Assembly (NCBI RefSeq): GCF_958298935.1
Contig: NC_084930.1
Span: forward strand, 28,246,001 to 28,310,000
Length of the DNA stretch: 64,000 nt
Direction: 5' to 3'
DNA from: Phragmites australis
Lineage: Eukaryota; Streptophyta; Magnoliopsida; Poales; Poaceae
The notes below the pieces were generated by a model. The model did not search any database. It had not been told where the DNA came from and saw only the letters and a program-made list of their open reading frames with translations. Below are positions 23,750-35,466 of the stretch, in pieces (the first letter of the stretch is position 1; each line of letters starts with the position of its first letter). The translations under genes were made by a program, and so were the position numbers.

Positions 23750-26700
23750 GTTATCAGGTACTATTTTCTCACATTGGACCTTGGACCACCACGTCACACA
23801 TGCCGATATTGTGGTGCGCTCTTTTGGTATGAATAACATGTTAATAGAAGCTGACACACACCATGTCCAGTCTATAACAAGAGTTACAAAGAAGGGAGTG
23901 TTATATTTCCTCCATATAAGCCACCTCCAGAACTTTTGCATAGCCTTCTCATAGGAGTAAATGGATCAAGGTCAGCTTATTTCTTTGAGAACATAAGATA
24001 TTATAATTCTATGTTTGCCTTCACATCAATGGGTGTTAACATAATTGATTCTATCAACGATGGTCGGGGACCACATATCTTAAAGATAAGCGGACAGCTT
24101 TGTCATCGCATCAGGTCGCTCTAGCCAAAGGAAGGTAAAGACTAGAGTATACCCAGTTGTACATTTTTGACACTTAGAATGAATTGAGAAATTGGATAAA
24201 AGTTGGTACCTATGCAAGTAGTTCCTTAAAATCCAATGAAGTAGTTGTTGTTGCATTGATACAAATGTTTGATGCCCATAATCCAATTGTTAGATTATTT
24301 AGGACAGCCCGTGATAGATTTTCTAGGGACACCAACGATCGATATTGCATAAGGTTGTTTGGAACTCCTGACAAGCATGGCGATGTCTTCAGTGCTCCTG
24401 TAGCATCAGAGGTTGTAGGCTTGATTGTCAGTGATTTGGGTACAAGTGATGTTGGTCATGATCTGCTGGTAGAGGATCAAGCAAGCAAGCTGCACAAGGT
24501 TGATGAAAAGCATTGCAAATTTATGGCAATGCAATGTCGGATCTTATTCCCCTATGGAGAAGATGGTTACCATGAAAGCATTCCATATCAACATTGTTGT
24601 CGATCCCAGGCCATCAAACGAAAGCAAGCGACCATGGCAAAATATTTTTATTACATACTTCATGATAGAGTGGATGATTTCAACACTCCATTGCGTTGCA
24701 ATAGAGGCACACAATCCTATATCGTTGATGGGTATTGTTGTGTCGAATAATCTAGATTAAGTCACTATAGAACTAAATCATTCCAACAAAAGTATAGAAC
24801 AACTCCTCTCAGAGAGATACATGAAACAATTAGCAGGGGCATTACACAAGGCTCTAAAGCTGGCCAGAAAATTGTATTGCCTTCCTCATGTGTTGGAAGT
24901 CCACAATAGTTATAACAAAATTATCTTGATTGTGTTGCTCTTTGTGGAAAATATGGGTGTCCGGATATATTTATCACTTTCACATCAAACCCATTATGGT
25001 CAGAAGTAATAGAGGCTTTAGCTTGAATCCCTAGACAACATTCATCAGATAGACCTAGCATTATCGATCATGTGTTCCATATAAAGATGGATATCTTCAT
25101 GCATGACATTGTAAAAGAGAAGTTCCTCAGTCCAATTGATGCAAGTAGTTTCCTAATTCCTTTTATTTTATTCAATTTATTTTTGTGCCCCATGACAACA
25201 TCTTTCCTCATTCGTTATTTGCCTTTTTCCAACTGTTTACACAATTGGGTTGCAGAAGCGTGGTCTTCGCCACGTCCATCTCATTTTGTGGTTAGACAAG
25301 AGCACCCCATTGATACATAAAGAAATTGATAGATTCATATCAGCACAGCTACCAGCTCCATCTGTCGATCCCATTGGTTTTGAAGCTATTTCTCAGTTTA
25401 TGATCCATGGCCCTTGTGGTGCTACAAATCTAACATGTTCTTTAATGGTTGATGGCCAATGTTCCAAGTACTACCTGAAAGAATATTTTGACAAAACATC
25501 AATGTTGTCGAATGCCCATGTGCGCTATGCTCGACCTAAAAATGTCCTAACTACAAAGAAGAATGTCATTGACATTGATAACCAATTTGTTGTCCCTCAC
25601 AATGTGGACTTACTAGTCAAATACCAGGCCCACATTAATGTGGAGAGGATGAATCGTGATGGCATGGAAAAATACGTGTTCATGCAAGGGATTTGATTGT
25701 TCAATGGTTGGTCTTCAGTGTAGAAGATCATCCGTCGAATCATCTAACCAGTTAATTGATGATATACATGATTATCTAGAGTCACCACACCACAACACAA
25801 TATCAGCATCAGACATTAGTCGGTAAAAATTGACGATACTCGATAAACAATGCGTCGTCAAAGCCTAGCGGCAAACGGTGATAGCTTGGTGTTTTTTGGA
25901 GTCACTGATTTGGTGCCATGGTGTAGTGAGTGTAGATGTGTTACTCCTAATGATGCAGCTTGGTGTTTTTTTCCAATTTCACATTCACCATACCGAACCT
26001 GTCGTTGAACGCCTCCACTGCAACTTGCTATTTGAAAATAGCATTGTCTTTACCGAGGATTAGCATTGTCTTTACCGAGGATGACAATTTGGAGCAAGTA
26101 GTAGAGAACCCACGCAATGCAGTCACTAAGCTCACTGCATGGTTCGAATCAAACAAGACCTTTCCTAATGCTATTCAGTTTACATATGTTGAGTTCCCTG
26201 AACACTTTACTTGACATGGGGATGGAAAATATTGGGATTTACACCGTGGCAGTTACAAGATCGGCAGAGTGGCGAATGTTGGTCCTAATCAAGGGAAATC
26301 ATATTATCTTCATAGATTGCTACACATTATGAAAGGAGCAAAGTCATATGCAGATATCAGAATTATAAAGTTCATTAATATCCGAAGACACTAGAACCAT
26401 TGAAGGCCATCAATAACTAGCATTTTAAGCTGGATGTCAGGCTTTAGGGCTTCTTGGTGGTGATCATGAGTGGTCATTTGCAATGGTTGATGCAGGTCGC
26501 TGAGCTCTTCCCTACCAACTGCGTGAATTATTTGTGACCCTCCTCCTCTTTTGTGATGTTGCAAATCATGTAGCTTTGTTTGAAGAACATGCTTCCGCAA
26601 TGGGTGAAGACTTTGCATATCATATTGGATATGTTACATCAATTCATTCTGCAACTTCTCTTGCACACCAAATTAAGTCATATATCCTCGCTGAAATAGA

Positions 26701-29590
26701 CAGGTTAATTCAAAATTCTAGATACAATTTGTCACATTTTAAAGTGCCTTCATCAAGTGTATGCAGCTCATGCGTGATTGCCAATAGTCTTTTAATAGAT
26801 GAACAATCATATGATTTGGAAAGAATTTTAGCTAAGGCTGCATAACAGCTTGGTCAGTTGAATCAAAACTAGAAAAATATCTATGATACTATTCTTATTT
26901 TTTGTGTATGGCTATGGTGGTACTAGAAAGACATTTCTCTAGAATACATTGCTTAACAATGTAAGGGCGAAAGGAAAAATTGCTTTGGATATTGCTTCTC
27001 TTTTGCTTCCAGGTGGACGCACACCACATTCCCGTTTTAGAATACCCCTGAACATAGAAGAATTTTCAGTCTGTGCCACCAATAAAAATACTGGTTTAGC
27101 TCAGTTGATACAGAATACATCTTTAGTCATATGAGACGAAGCACCTGTCAATCATATATATTGCTTTGAACCTCTTGATCGAACGCTAAGGGATATTTTA
27201 GCATCAAATAAAACAACTCTTGTTAACAAGCAATTTGGAGGCATCACAGTTGTGCTTGGTGGAGACTTTAGACAAGCACTCCTAGTACTACTGAATGTTC
27301 GAGATATCGCATAGAGAGGGGGTGAATAGGCGTTCCTGAAAATTTAAAATTTCATAGTGGATTAACAGAATCCAGAACTTCTGCGTTCAATCCAGAACTT
27401 TCAAGTACCGAAAGTTTTGAGTTCAACCTGGACTTTCCGGATGCAAAGAACAATTGAAATATAAGTACGTCTAAGCAAATCTAGTTGATTCTAAGTGTTA
27501 CCACATGTTTCTAGAGATGTAGTAGGAAATTTTCACAAGTCACCTGAAGTCACAATCACACAAATACGTAGATCGGGGCAAATCGCTCAAGAATCAACTA
27601 GAACAAGAATGAACACAAGTAAGCAAGGAGACAAGAATTAGTTTCCAAAAGTTCGGACCCCTCCAATGAGGTTCCTACATCTCCGTTGAGGAGCTTCAAA
27701 GAGCCAGTCTCTCTTAACCCTTTTCCTCACCAAACAACCACTTAAATCAAGCTTGGGCTTACTCAAGTATCCTCTTCCCTTGTGGAGGCGAGGATGAACC
27801 TTCACAAACGTTTTTGTGGCACACCACACATTTGGGTACTCACAAGCAACGTCTAGCTATCTAGGAGCCTTAATCTCCAAGAGAAACAAATGCAGAACGA
27901 TTGGCTTAACAATGAACTCAAGTGCTCAAAGAATGAAAATGTAGCTCACTAGCACTCAATCTCATTCTCTCAATCCAACTCTCAAATTCTTGCAAGAATT
28001 AAAGCCAAAGGGAGTGGGGAGAGCAATTGAATGGCTTTGAAAGCTTTTGTCTCGTGGTAGGTCAATAGCTAGTGAAGAGAGGGGGTGAGGAGGTATTTAT
28101 ACCCAACCCCCAAAAACTAGCCGTTATGCACTTTTTTGGCTTAACCCGGAACTTCTGGGTTTAACCCGAAACTTCAGGGTTGGTACGAGATTTAGCAACC
28201 AGGAACTCTGGTCAGAAAAATTCCAGAGGTTCGAGCTACCCGGAACATCCGAGTTGGTTTGAAAAACCAAACCGAGCACCCTACTAGGAGCCCTATCCAG
28301 AGGTTCCGGCTACCCGGAACTTCCAGGTACACAGAGCAACTTAGGAAACGTGGTGTTTGTAGTGTATTATGTGTCTCTCATCTTTAAGCTAAATGTGTAC
28401 TTTAAGCACTGAGACATCCTCAAGACTATTTATATGCATCCCTTTTGATAGTATGGTATACCTATACTTAATTTCAAAAAATAAAATGAATTTAAATCTA
28501 TTGAGCAGCCACGTGCCGCTTCTCTTTTCCTTTTTGAGGGTCGCTAGCGTCTTTTAACTTTACATTTGGACTAACACCTGTTGCATAAACTCATTAACTT
28601 TATTAGTCCCTTAATTATTTGTCATCAATTATCCAAAACTCACATAGGGTTCCTAGATGTACTTTCAACTACCTTATGCAAAGAAACATTCCCGTTTGTG
28701 GTCCTCTTGCATTGTTATGCATCTCACAGAGAATATGAGACTACGATCACCGTCATTATCTAAAATTCAGCAAGACCACCTCCAAAAATTTGGAGGTTGG
28801 TTGCTCCGTGTCGGAGAGGGAATAGTCCTTGATAGCTCACCTACGAACCAAGTTGATACATCATGGATTACAATTCCAAAGTATCTACTTTTACCACCTA
28901 GATCAAGAGACATTAAATCACTGATATCTTTTGTTTACGATTCTTCAGACTTGTCAAATCAGGCTACCTACCTATGTCAACGAGCAATCCTAGCACCGAC
29001 AAATGAGACTGCTCAGATTAATTTCCAAATGATATCTCATCTAGCAATAGAGGAAATGCCATATTATAGCTCATATGCTATCGATGATGACACAAATAGC
29101 CGTGTCACACTTGAAGCATTTTATCCAGTGGAATTTCTCAACACAATACAAATGAGTGGCCTACTAGACCATCACTTGAGGCTAAAAGTAGGGGTTCCTA
29201 TTCAATGGAACAAGACTCAATGTAACTCAACTAACTCATCGTGTAATCAAGAGGGGAATAATAACTAGAAAAGATAAAGGATGCAAAGCATATATACCAA
29301 GAATAATAACAACCTCAGTTGACAAGAAATGGTCTTTCATAATCAAGCGGCGTCAGTTCCTTATTAGAGTTTCATATGCAATGACTATAAACAAGAGCCA
29401 AGGCCAAACACTAAGTGGAGTTGTTGTCTACATACCAAGCCTAGTTTTCTCCTATGGACAACTCTATGTCACTTTTTCACGTGTAACATCACCAGATGGG
29501 CTTCATGTTTTAGTCAAGAATCACCCTCCTGAACATGCAAGCAGCACTCACAATGTTGTCTACAAAGAAATTTTTGATGACCTAGCTTAA
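23750..29590 (+). pseudogene. Helitron Rep/Pif1-helicase protein, broken
   Basis: Pieces occur in the order of plant RepHel proteins. First is a zinc-finger HTCRYCGALFWYE (Cys codons 23801 and 23810). Next is the Helitron-like N domain, with NSMFAFTSMGVNIIDSINDG near 24010-24060 and GLIVSDLGTSDVGHDLLVED and FPYGEDGYHES in 24184-24750. The rolling-circle HUH motif is RHVHLIL (His codons 25271 and 25277). Then come ENPRNAVTKLTAW (about 26107-26145) and VEFPEHFT (to 26214), and the Pif1-type helicase. Its Walker A is altered to GYGGTRKT (26911-26934) and its Walker B is cut by TGA at 27132 where Trp is normal. After a solo LTR come HLTENMRL near 28723 and the C-terminal TINKSQGQTL at about 29384. 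Many frameshifts and stops; not functional. Confidence 0.85.
27292..28667 (+). mobile_element. Solo LTR inside the Helitron helicase
   Basis: 1,376 bp, beginning TGAATGTTCGAGATATCGC and ending CTAGATGTACTTTCA, flanked by the exact duplication ACTAC (27287-27291 and 28668-28672). The helicase reading resumes on the other side. The opening (GAGGGGGTGAATAGGCG) and ending are of the style of grass copia LTRs. It contains repeated CCGGAACTTC.GGGTT-type motifs at 27365-27440 and 28140-28330. There is no PBS or internal region, so it formed by LTR-LTR recombination or loss. Confidence 0.85.
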
Positions 29591-29925
29591 TAATAATGTT
29601 ACTATCAAACAGCTTTGATAATTTCAATATTTCCCTCTTGCTCCATCATATTTACACTTCTTACTACTCTTTACTGTGTTACTTTTGTAGACCTATATAA
29701 CAACTTTCCATCCTTTTTTACAGGCTGCTTGGGACCATAATGTTTGTATGGTCCTTTTGTTTCTTCTACATAGCACCTATCTGTTTTTGCCCCCTGCATT
29801 TGCTACCATTTTTTCAAGGTATGCAGCATGCAATATACATTATCAAATTGTAGAATACTTACGCTTCTTCGCTTTTTGTTCAGTTCGATTCCGACGTACA
29901 CAATGATCTATTCCGCTGATTGTTC

Positions 29926-30410
29926 GTCCATCTGGAGGCACCATAATATTAGTTTGTCCTAGACTTACTACACAACAGTTCTTTCAAATCAAATCACAGC
30001 TTATCATGTGTTCTATGCTATTTAGCTTAAGCCACATTAATTAACTCTTTCAATGATATGTGTAGTTGTTTGCCCACCTAAAACTACCATGATATTAGTT
30101 TGTTCTAGACTCGCTACACAATAGTTCTTTAAAATCAGGATTGATCTCACAAATAATTTGATGTGCCATCATCTTTTTTCCTCAAAATTTCGCCACGGGC
30201 CCCATCAACCGTTGTAAGGGGTGACCACCTGAATTCAAAGAGATCTTGAAAAATGGAAATGGTGATGTGCTACTGCTTATGTGTAGATGTGCTCACTTGG
30301 CTTTGCTCTGGAATGTTCAAACCTACTCCACTGATTGTTTGTCCATCTGGAGGTACCATGATATTAGTTTCTTTTAGACTTACTACACAGCAGTATTCCA
30401 ACGTTGTGAA
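29926..30410 (+). repeat. Three diverged copies of a motif in the Helitron 3' region
   Basis: The phrase CCATCTGGAGG.ACCAT.A, then TATTAGTTT, then TAGACT.ACTACACA.CAGT recurs at about 29929, 30079 and 30340. Two of the copies are also preceded by CGCTGATTGTTCGTCCATC / CACTGATTGTTTGTCCATC. Spacing is irregular (150 and 260 bp). This lies in the non-coding tail after the helicase. Function unknown. Confidence 0.6.
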
Positions 30411-30707
30411 GAGACAAGAAAAGTTATTATTCGGATGACAATTGAGCTAAAGTAACAAGTAGAATTAGATGTTTGTAGCTTTTGTTGTGGAGGTTTAAGT
30501 ATTTATAGTATACTTGTATTGTTAATAACCTATCACTAACCCACATTGTTCTTTATACAAAAAAAGTGGACTTCTTTTACCACAATGACATAATTGAGAA
30601 ACAATATCTCATCTAAGCAAGGGTTCAGGATCGAATTGCTATTGTACAAGAGTGTCACAACAATTTTGCGTTTTGATTTTTCATGCATGTCTAATATAGC
30701 TTCTACA

Positions 30708-30737
30708 ACCCGTGGCGACGCATTGGGTCTCAACTAG
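30708..30737 (+). other. Helitron 3' hairpin and CTAG terminus
   Basis: The stem ACCC/GGGT spans a 13-nt loop (GTGGCGACGCATT), then CTCAA, then CTAG with T as the next host base. This is the diagnostic 3' structure of Helitrons. Confidence 0.8.
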
Positions 30738-30986
30738 TTTCACACACACCCTGATGGCCAATGCCAGGATAATTTTTCAAGACCCATATCCAAATGTTCT
30801 GGTCAAGAGAAATACACTTGAGCATTTATTGGCGAGCCAACTTTTAGTAGCCATCCAAGTGATGGCCAAATGCACCGGGCTCACCAATAAATTGGTGTGG
30901 TAAGCGGGGGTATTGAACCAAACGCCCCCATAGTACCCTCCCACCACCACCAATCCACTAGCTTGTGGATTCTAGCGAAGAGGTGG
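30738..30986. other. Spacer between Helitron and copia element
   Basis: A short stretch with no recognised gene. ACCAAACGCCCCCATAG at 30918 resembles a Tourist-type terminus, but I find no matching partner. Confidence 0.3.
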
Positions 30987-32982
30987 TGAGAAACTAAGTT
31001 GAGATGTGCCTTGATTTATCATTTGTGATGAGTGATCGACAATATGTGGCTTTGGTTGATTGTCCATCTGGTTACAAAGCATAGTTATATATGCAATAAT
31101 TGATCTTGTCTAACCAAAATAGCAAAGAATTGGAGATTATGTCATTGTCTCGGTGTAGGAAGTTTACACTCACCAGATAGTCCATGTGAGGATGTTTGAC
31201 CTCATCGGATAGTCCGGTGTGTGGTAGTTGTGAGCACCGAAGTTTTTTTAGTGCAAAGGCAGAGAAAAATTCATTCAGTGGAAGATCCGATGTGGGTGAG
31301 AGTGAGCAGTGACTAATTCTTGTAGAGAAAGATTTCTGGCACTAAATTTGGAGAGAGTGCCAGATGGTCCGGTGTTGAGGGCTGAAATATGTGTACCAGG
31401 AGCAGTTATGCTAACCAGACGGTCCGGTGCGTGCAATGTTGAACACCAGAAATTTTTTAGCATAGAGGGCAAGTTGCAGGCACTGGATGGTCTGGTGTTG
31501 TTAGTGTGAGCACCAGAAGTGGTCACCGGACTAATATTTCTAGAGAGGAATGCAAACCGGGCACCAGTAGAATTGTACTCATCGGATGGTCTGGTGTTGC
31601 ACTAGTGTGAACGTCGTACCATCCGATGTTTATATTTTTGTTACGTCTAATCTTTTTCAACTTGATTTTGATTTAGACTAACATTTCATGATGTTATATG
31701 CTTCTGGAGATGCATGATTTCTTATCTAATGATGTGCAGGTGTTGGATGCAATTTGGCGATCGACGGCAGGTGATCGGGACAAGCGAGGTGCTTGGTGCT
31801 GGACAATCAAGGAGGCCGGGCGAAGTCGAAGGTGATCCTAGCTGTACACATGGGGGTCAAGCAAAGCATGAGTGAAGGATGAAGATGGTGTGTTGATAAA
31901 GTCAAGCGAAGGGGATGTCGGTGTAAGTGACAAGGTGGTCCAAGGGATCGGGAGCGGGAGTGAATTGCCAACGGTCAAGATCGCAAGACAGAGGACACGC
32001 GTCAACATCGGAAGGCTTGCTTGAGGTCAAAGCAAGTAGCTATGAGTCACGCCTTGAGAAGCATGCGAGTCGGTTTCCCGATTTGGCCACAAAACTACGG
32101 GTGGATGGAGTGCACGTGGTGTTATCATGAAGCTTGCATCGAGGCAATGCTAAGTCGTAAAGGCGTCATGGTCGTCCGTTGGATGGAGGAAAAAATAGAC
32201 CAAAATGCCCTCGATGTTAGGTAGAAATGTACTACAAGAGAGAGGTATTTTGAGAATAGTCAAGGAAACATAGGGGTCAAATTTCCTAGGTTATAAATAG
32301 ATGGGTATGGCTGGTTGGGGAGGTGTCCCTTAAGCCATCAACATGAGAGCCTTGTGCTAGGGTTTTAGAGGAGAGAAAGATGAGTGCTTAGCCTATATAA
32401 TAGGTAAGAGTTTTGAGAGAAAAATCTTTGTAATTTGTCTAAAATAGGACTAACATCTTTGAGTAATGAAGTTTATATATTTTTGTATATGCTTGAATTC
32501 CCCTACTTCTAGTTTCACTATATTGGTTCCCTTGCAAGTTTGCAAGTTTTTTGTTTACTGTTTTGATTTTGTTTTGGTTTTTAGGCTGAAATTTCAGCAC
32601 CTTGTGAGGTCATTCTTCTTGTTACTGGAGGCATAAAATTTGCATACACACGCTTATGTGATGGAGTCTTGAATTCCCTTACCTCTAGACAATCAACTTG
32701 GAGAGTTTCGTTGTTCGGTGCTCATCTTTTCTTGTTTCTTTGCAAGTTGTGATCTTTCGATTGCTAAGACACATGAATTGATCTTAAATGGAACCTATAG
32801 TTATATACCATCTACGTTGTCGTGTTACCTCGATTTTCTCCTGTTAAGACTTCTCTCTATTTTTGCTTCCACTTGAGTTTGAGATGCGTTGGGTGATCTA
32901 AATAGGAGAAGGCTATCGATTTTGCAAGAAATTTGTTGAGGCGCCTATTCACCCCTCTTTAGTCGCTAATTTTGGTCCTACA
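30987..32982 (+). repeat. 5' LTR, family B
   Basis: 1,996 bp starting TGAGAAACTAAGTTGAG and ending TTTGGTCCTACA. It has arrays of CACCGGAT-GTCCGGTG-like near-palindromes at 31170-31630. It aligns along its whole length with 39965-41987 with many differences, so the insertion is not recent. Confidence 0.85.
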
Positions 32983-32984
32983 AT

Positions 32985-32996
32985 TAATATCAGAGT
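32985..32996 (+). other. Degenerate primer binding site
   Basis: TTAATATCAGAGTC directly after the LTR corresponds to the usual TGGTATCAGAGC initiator-Met tRNA site. Its substitutions include transition-type changes. Confidence 0.65.
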
Positions 32997-33045
32997 CAGT
33001 ATGATCACTTGTTGACCTTAACAGGATTTGTGATCCATAGGTGAC

Positions 33046-35119
33046 ATGGAGAGAAGTGGAAAGATTCCGCTGTTTGATGGCTGTAATTTTTTGTACTGGA
33101 AGGTGCGCATGGAGGCTTATCTTTTAAGCTAAGGGAGTGCAATATGAGATCACTGCCGCTTGCACGACTCGGGGTCAAATTGAACAGTATGAGGCCGACA
33201 ATAATGCTAGAAATATTTTGTTCACTAGCCTGAGTCAGAATGAGTTTGACAGGGTTCAGCACCTTCGTACTGCTCGGAAGATCCGGAATACTCTGAGGAT
33301 CTTTCATGAAGGCACTAATCAGATTAAGGCTAGACACCAAATCACATACAACCAAGAATACTAAATGTTTGTGCAAGGCCCCGGATAGTCTTTGGATACG
33401 ATGTTTGCTCGCTTTGATGGGATTGTTAGTAATATTTGATCAACTGGTGGTTTGCCCTATTCTGATAACGAGAGGGCGATCAAACTTCTCTATGCTCTTG
33501 ATTGTAGCATATAGAAAGTAAAGATATCGAGCATTGAAGAGTCTCCAAGTTATGACACGTTGACTTGTGATGAGCTCTTCAGCAAGCTCAAATCCACCGA
33601 GATAGCCAAGATGGCTCGGATCAGTCTCAAACATCCCCTATCTCAGAACATGACGTTGGTTTCCAAACCTGGTGGTGGCATTCAGTCTGCAGCTGGCTTT
33701 TCTTATGCTAACACTTCATCGAGTGAATTTGCTTCATCTTCCTTGGTTTCTATCACAGAGGATCTGGTGAACGCGCTGGATGATGAGGACCTTGTGCTGA
33801 TTGTGAAGAAGTTCACCTGCTTCTATAACAATCACCGAGACTGGAGGAGGTGTGATTCTCATGCCTACTTTGAGTGCGGTGACGCTATCCACTTCAAGAC
33901 GAACTGCCCCAAGCTCAAGAAGAGGGAGGACGGTGACCATGACTACAACAAGCATAAGAAGAAGAATAAGAAGCCCTTCTTCAAGAAGAACTGTGACAAG
34001 ATGGCCAGGAAGACAGCCAAGACGGCTTCTAGGGCATTCGTGGCGGCTCTCAGCGACATCGACACTTCTTCTAGCGATGAGGAGAGCTTGGAAGAGGATG
34101 AACCACAAGCAAATAATAAGAAGAATGCCAAGAACTTCACTGGCCTCTGCTTCATAACGGATGACAGCAACGACGACAGTGACCCTGAGCTGGATTCTTC
34201 CGAGGTATTGCCTTCCTACAAGCAGCTTTCCATCCAAATCGATACCTTGAATGATGCTCTTGTTAGTCAGGATATGTTACTTAAGAAAGTTGTGCGTGAG
34301 TTGAAAGATCTTAGGCCTAAGTATGAGTCTACCTCTACTGAACTTGCATTACTTAGGTCTAGGCCCAATGTTGAGGAATGTGAGAGTTGCCTGATTATCA
34401 TGGCTGAACTTGCCGAGCTTTGTAATGTGCATGCTCAAGTCGTCAGTTGGCTTGAGAGTGCCAAGAAGAAGCTCCTTGAGGAGGAGTCTAGGTCTACTCT
34501 CTTAGATACTTGCAAGAATTGCTTTTTGCTTACAAAGGATGTTAAACTGAAAGACAAACACCTGAAGGAGCTTGAGTCTAGATTGCAGAGTACTAGGAGT
34601 TCTAAGGATATGCAGCCAAATTATTCCACCTGCACCATCTTTCAGGACAAACTCAGCTGTGTTAGAGGGAAAGTTCAAAAGCTTTTGACTGAGAATGAGT
34701 GCATCCTTTCTCTGGTGGAGAAGTGCTTGAAGGGCAAAGGGAAAATTAATTTGATATTGGTCAAGACCAAGAAGTGTGCTGACAAGACGAGTTTAGCTCT
34801 TGGGTTGGGTTTTGAGATGATGGCTTACAGTGAGGAGAGTAAGATTGTGTTCACCAGACCTACTACCCTAGAAGCTGAGAAGTTCAAAATCAATATCACA
34901 CCACAAACTATCAAGAAACACATTCCTCAACCCACAAAGAAGAAAGCCACACTACAACCCAAGAGAGCTCCACATCCTAAGATGAGAGAGCCTGTGAGAG
35001 AGCCCCGAGTGACTGACAATAGAGTTCCCGAGAGACGCCATCATTGCACCTACTGCCAGAGAGAGGGTCAATTAGTTGGGTTTTGCTTCCACCGTAGAAG
35101 AGGTGAGTGGCGTGAGTGA
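33046..35119 (+). pseudogene. copia gag (family B), broken
   Basis: Starts MERSGKIPLFDGCNFLYW at 33046 and hits an in-frame TAA at 33130. A second fragment runs 33137-33364 in another frame. A long intact segment (33560-35119, 519 codons) holds a zinc-knuckle with its first Cys replaced by Tyr (YFECGDAIHFKTNC), then a Lys-rich stretch, an acidic stretch and extended coiled coil (about 34200-34760). It ends with a second knuckle whose His is replaced by Gln (CTYCQREGQLVGFC). Both RNA-binding knuckles are thus damaged although the frame stays open. In life this protein would form the particle shell and bind RNA. Confidence 0.8.
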
Positions 35120-35466
35120 GAGTGGAGCACCCGGGACATGTACCGTCCCTCCGTTGGTGTACACGAGCCTTTTCCTCAGTTCCACTCACAAGTCCCTAGT
35201 GCTTTTTAGTCTCTTCCTAGAGATATTGCCCGGTGTGGATTTTGTCATGACTCATATGATTTTGGTCCACGTATAAGAGGTTTTGAGTCTCAGCACTTTG
35301 GCGGACCATGTTTTCCTTATCGTGGTCTCACCCTCAGCGTACTAGACATGTTTTACATGCACCTGCTTTTACCACTTCACGGCGAATGACCCAGTACTGG
35401 ATTTCCAAGAGGTTTTTGACTAACCATAGTACTGAGTCATCCACCTATTATTCTTCACATATGTAG

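Larger units (their letters stand above)
18163..30737 (+). mobile_element. Decayed autonomous-type Helitron
   Basis: The 3' end is convincing. A hairpin (ACCC at 30708-30711 pairing with GGGT at 30725-30728) is followed 5 bp later by CTAG (30734-30737) and a host T. The interior encodes recognisable but broken Helitron Rep/helicase pieces. The 5' end is uncertain: TCTCTATACAAAACATC at 18163 resembles a Helitron 5' terminus but is preceded by T and not A. A GC-rich, pyrimidine-heavy segment (18200-18720) fits a 5' leader. About 18.7-23.7 kb is AT-rich with an LTR remnant and no clear coding sequence. Two later LTR insertions enlarge the element. Confidence 0.65.
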
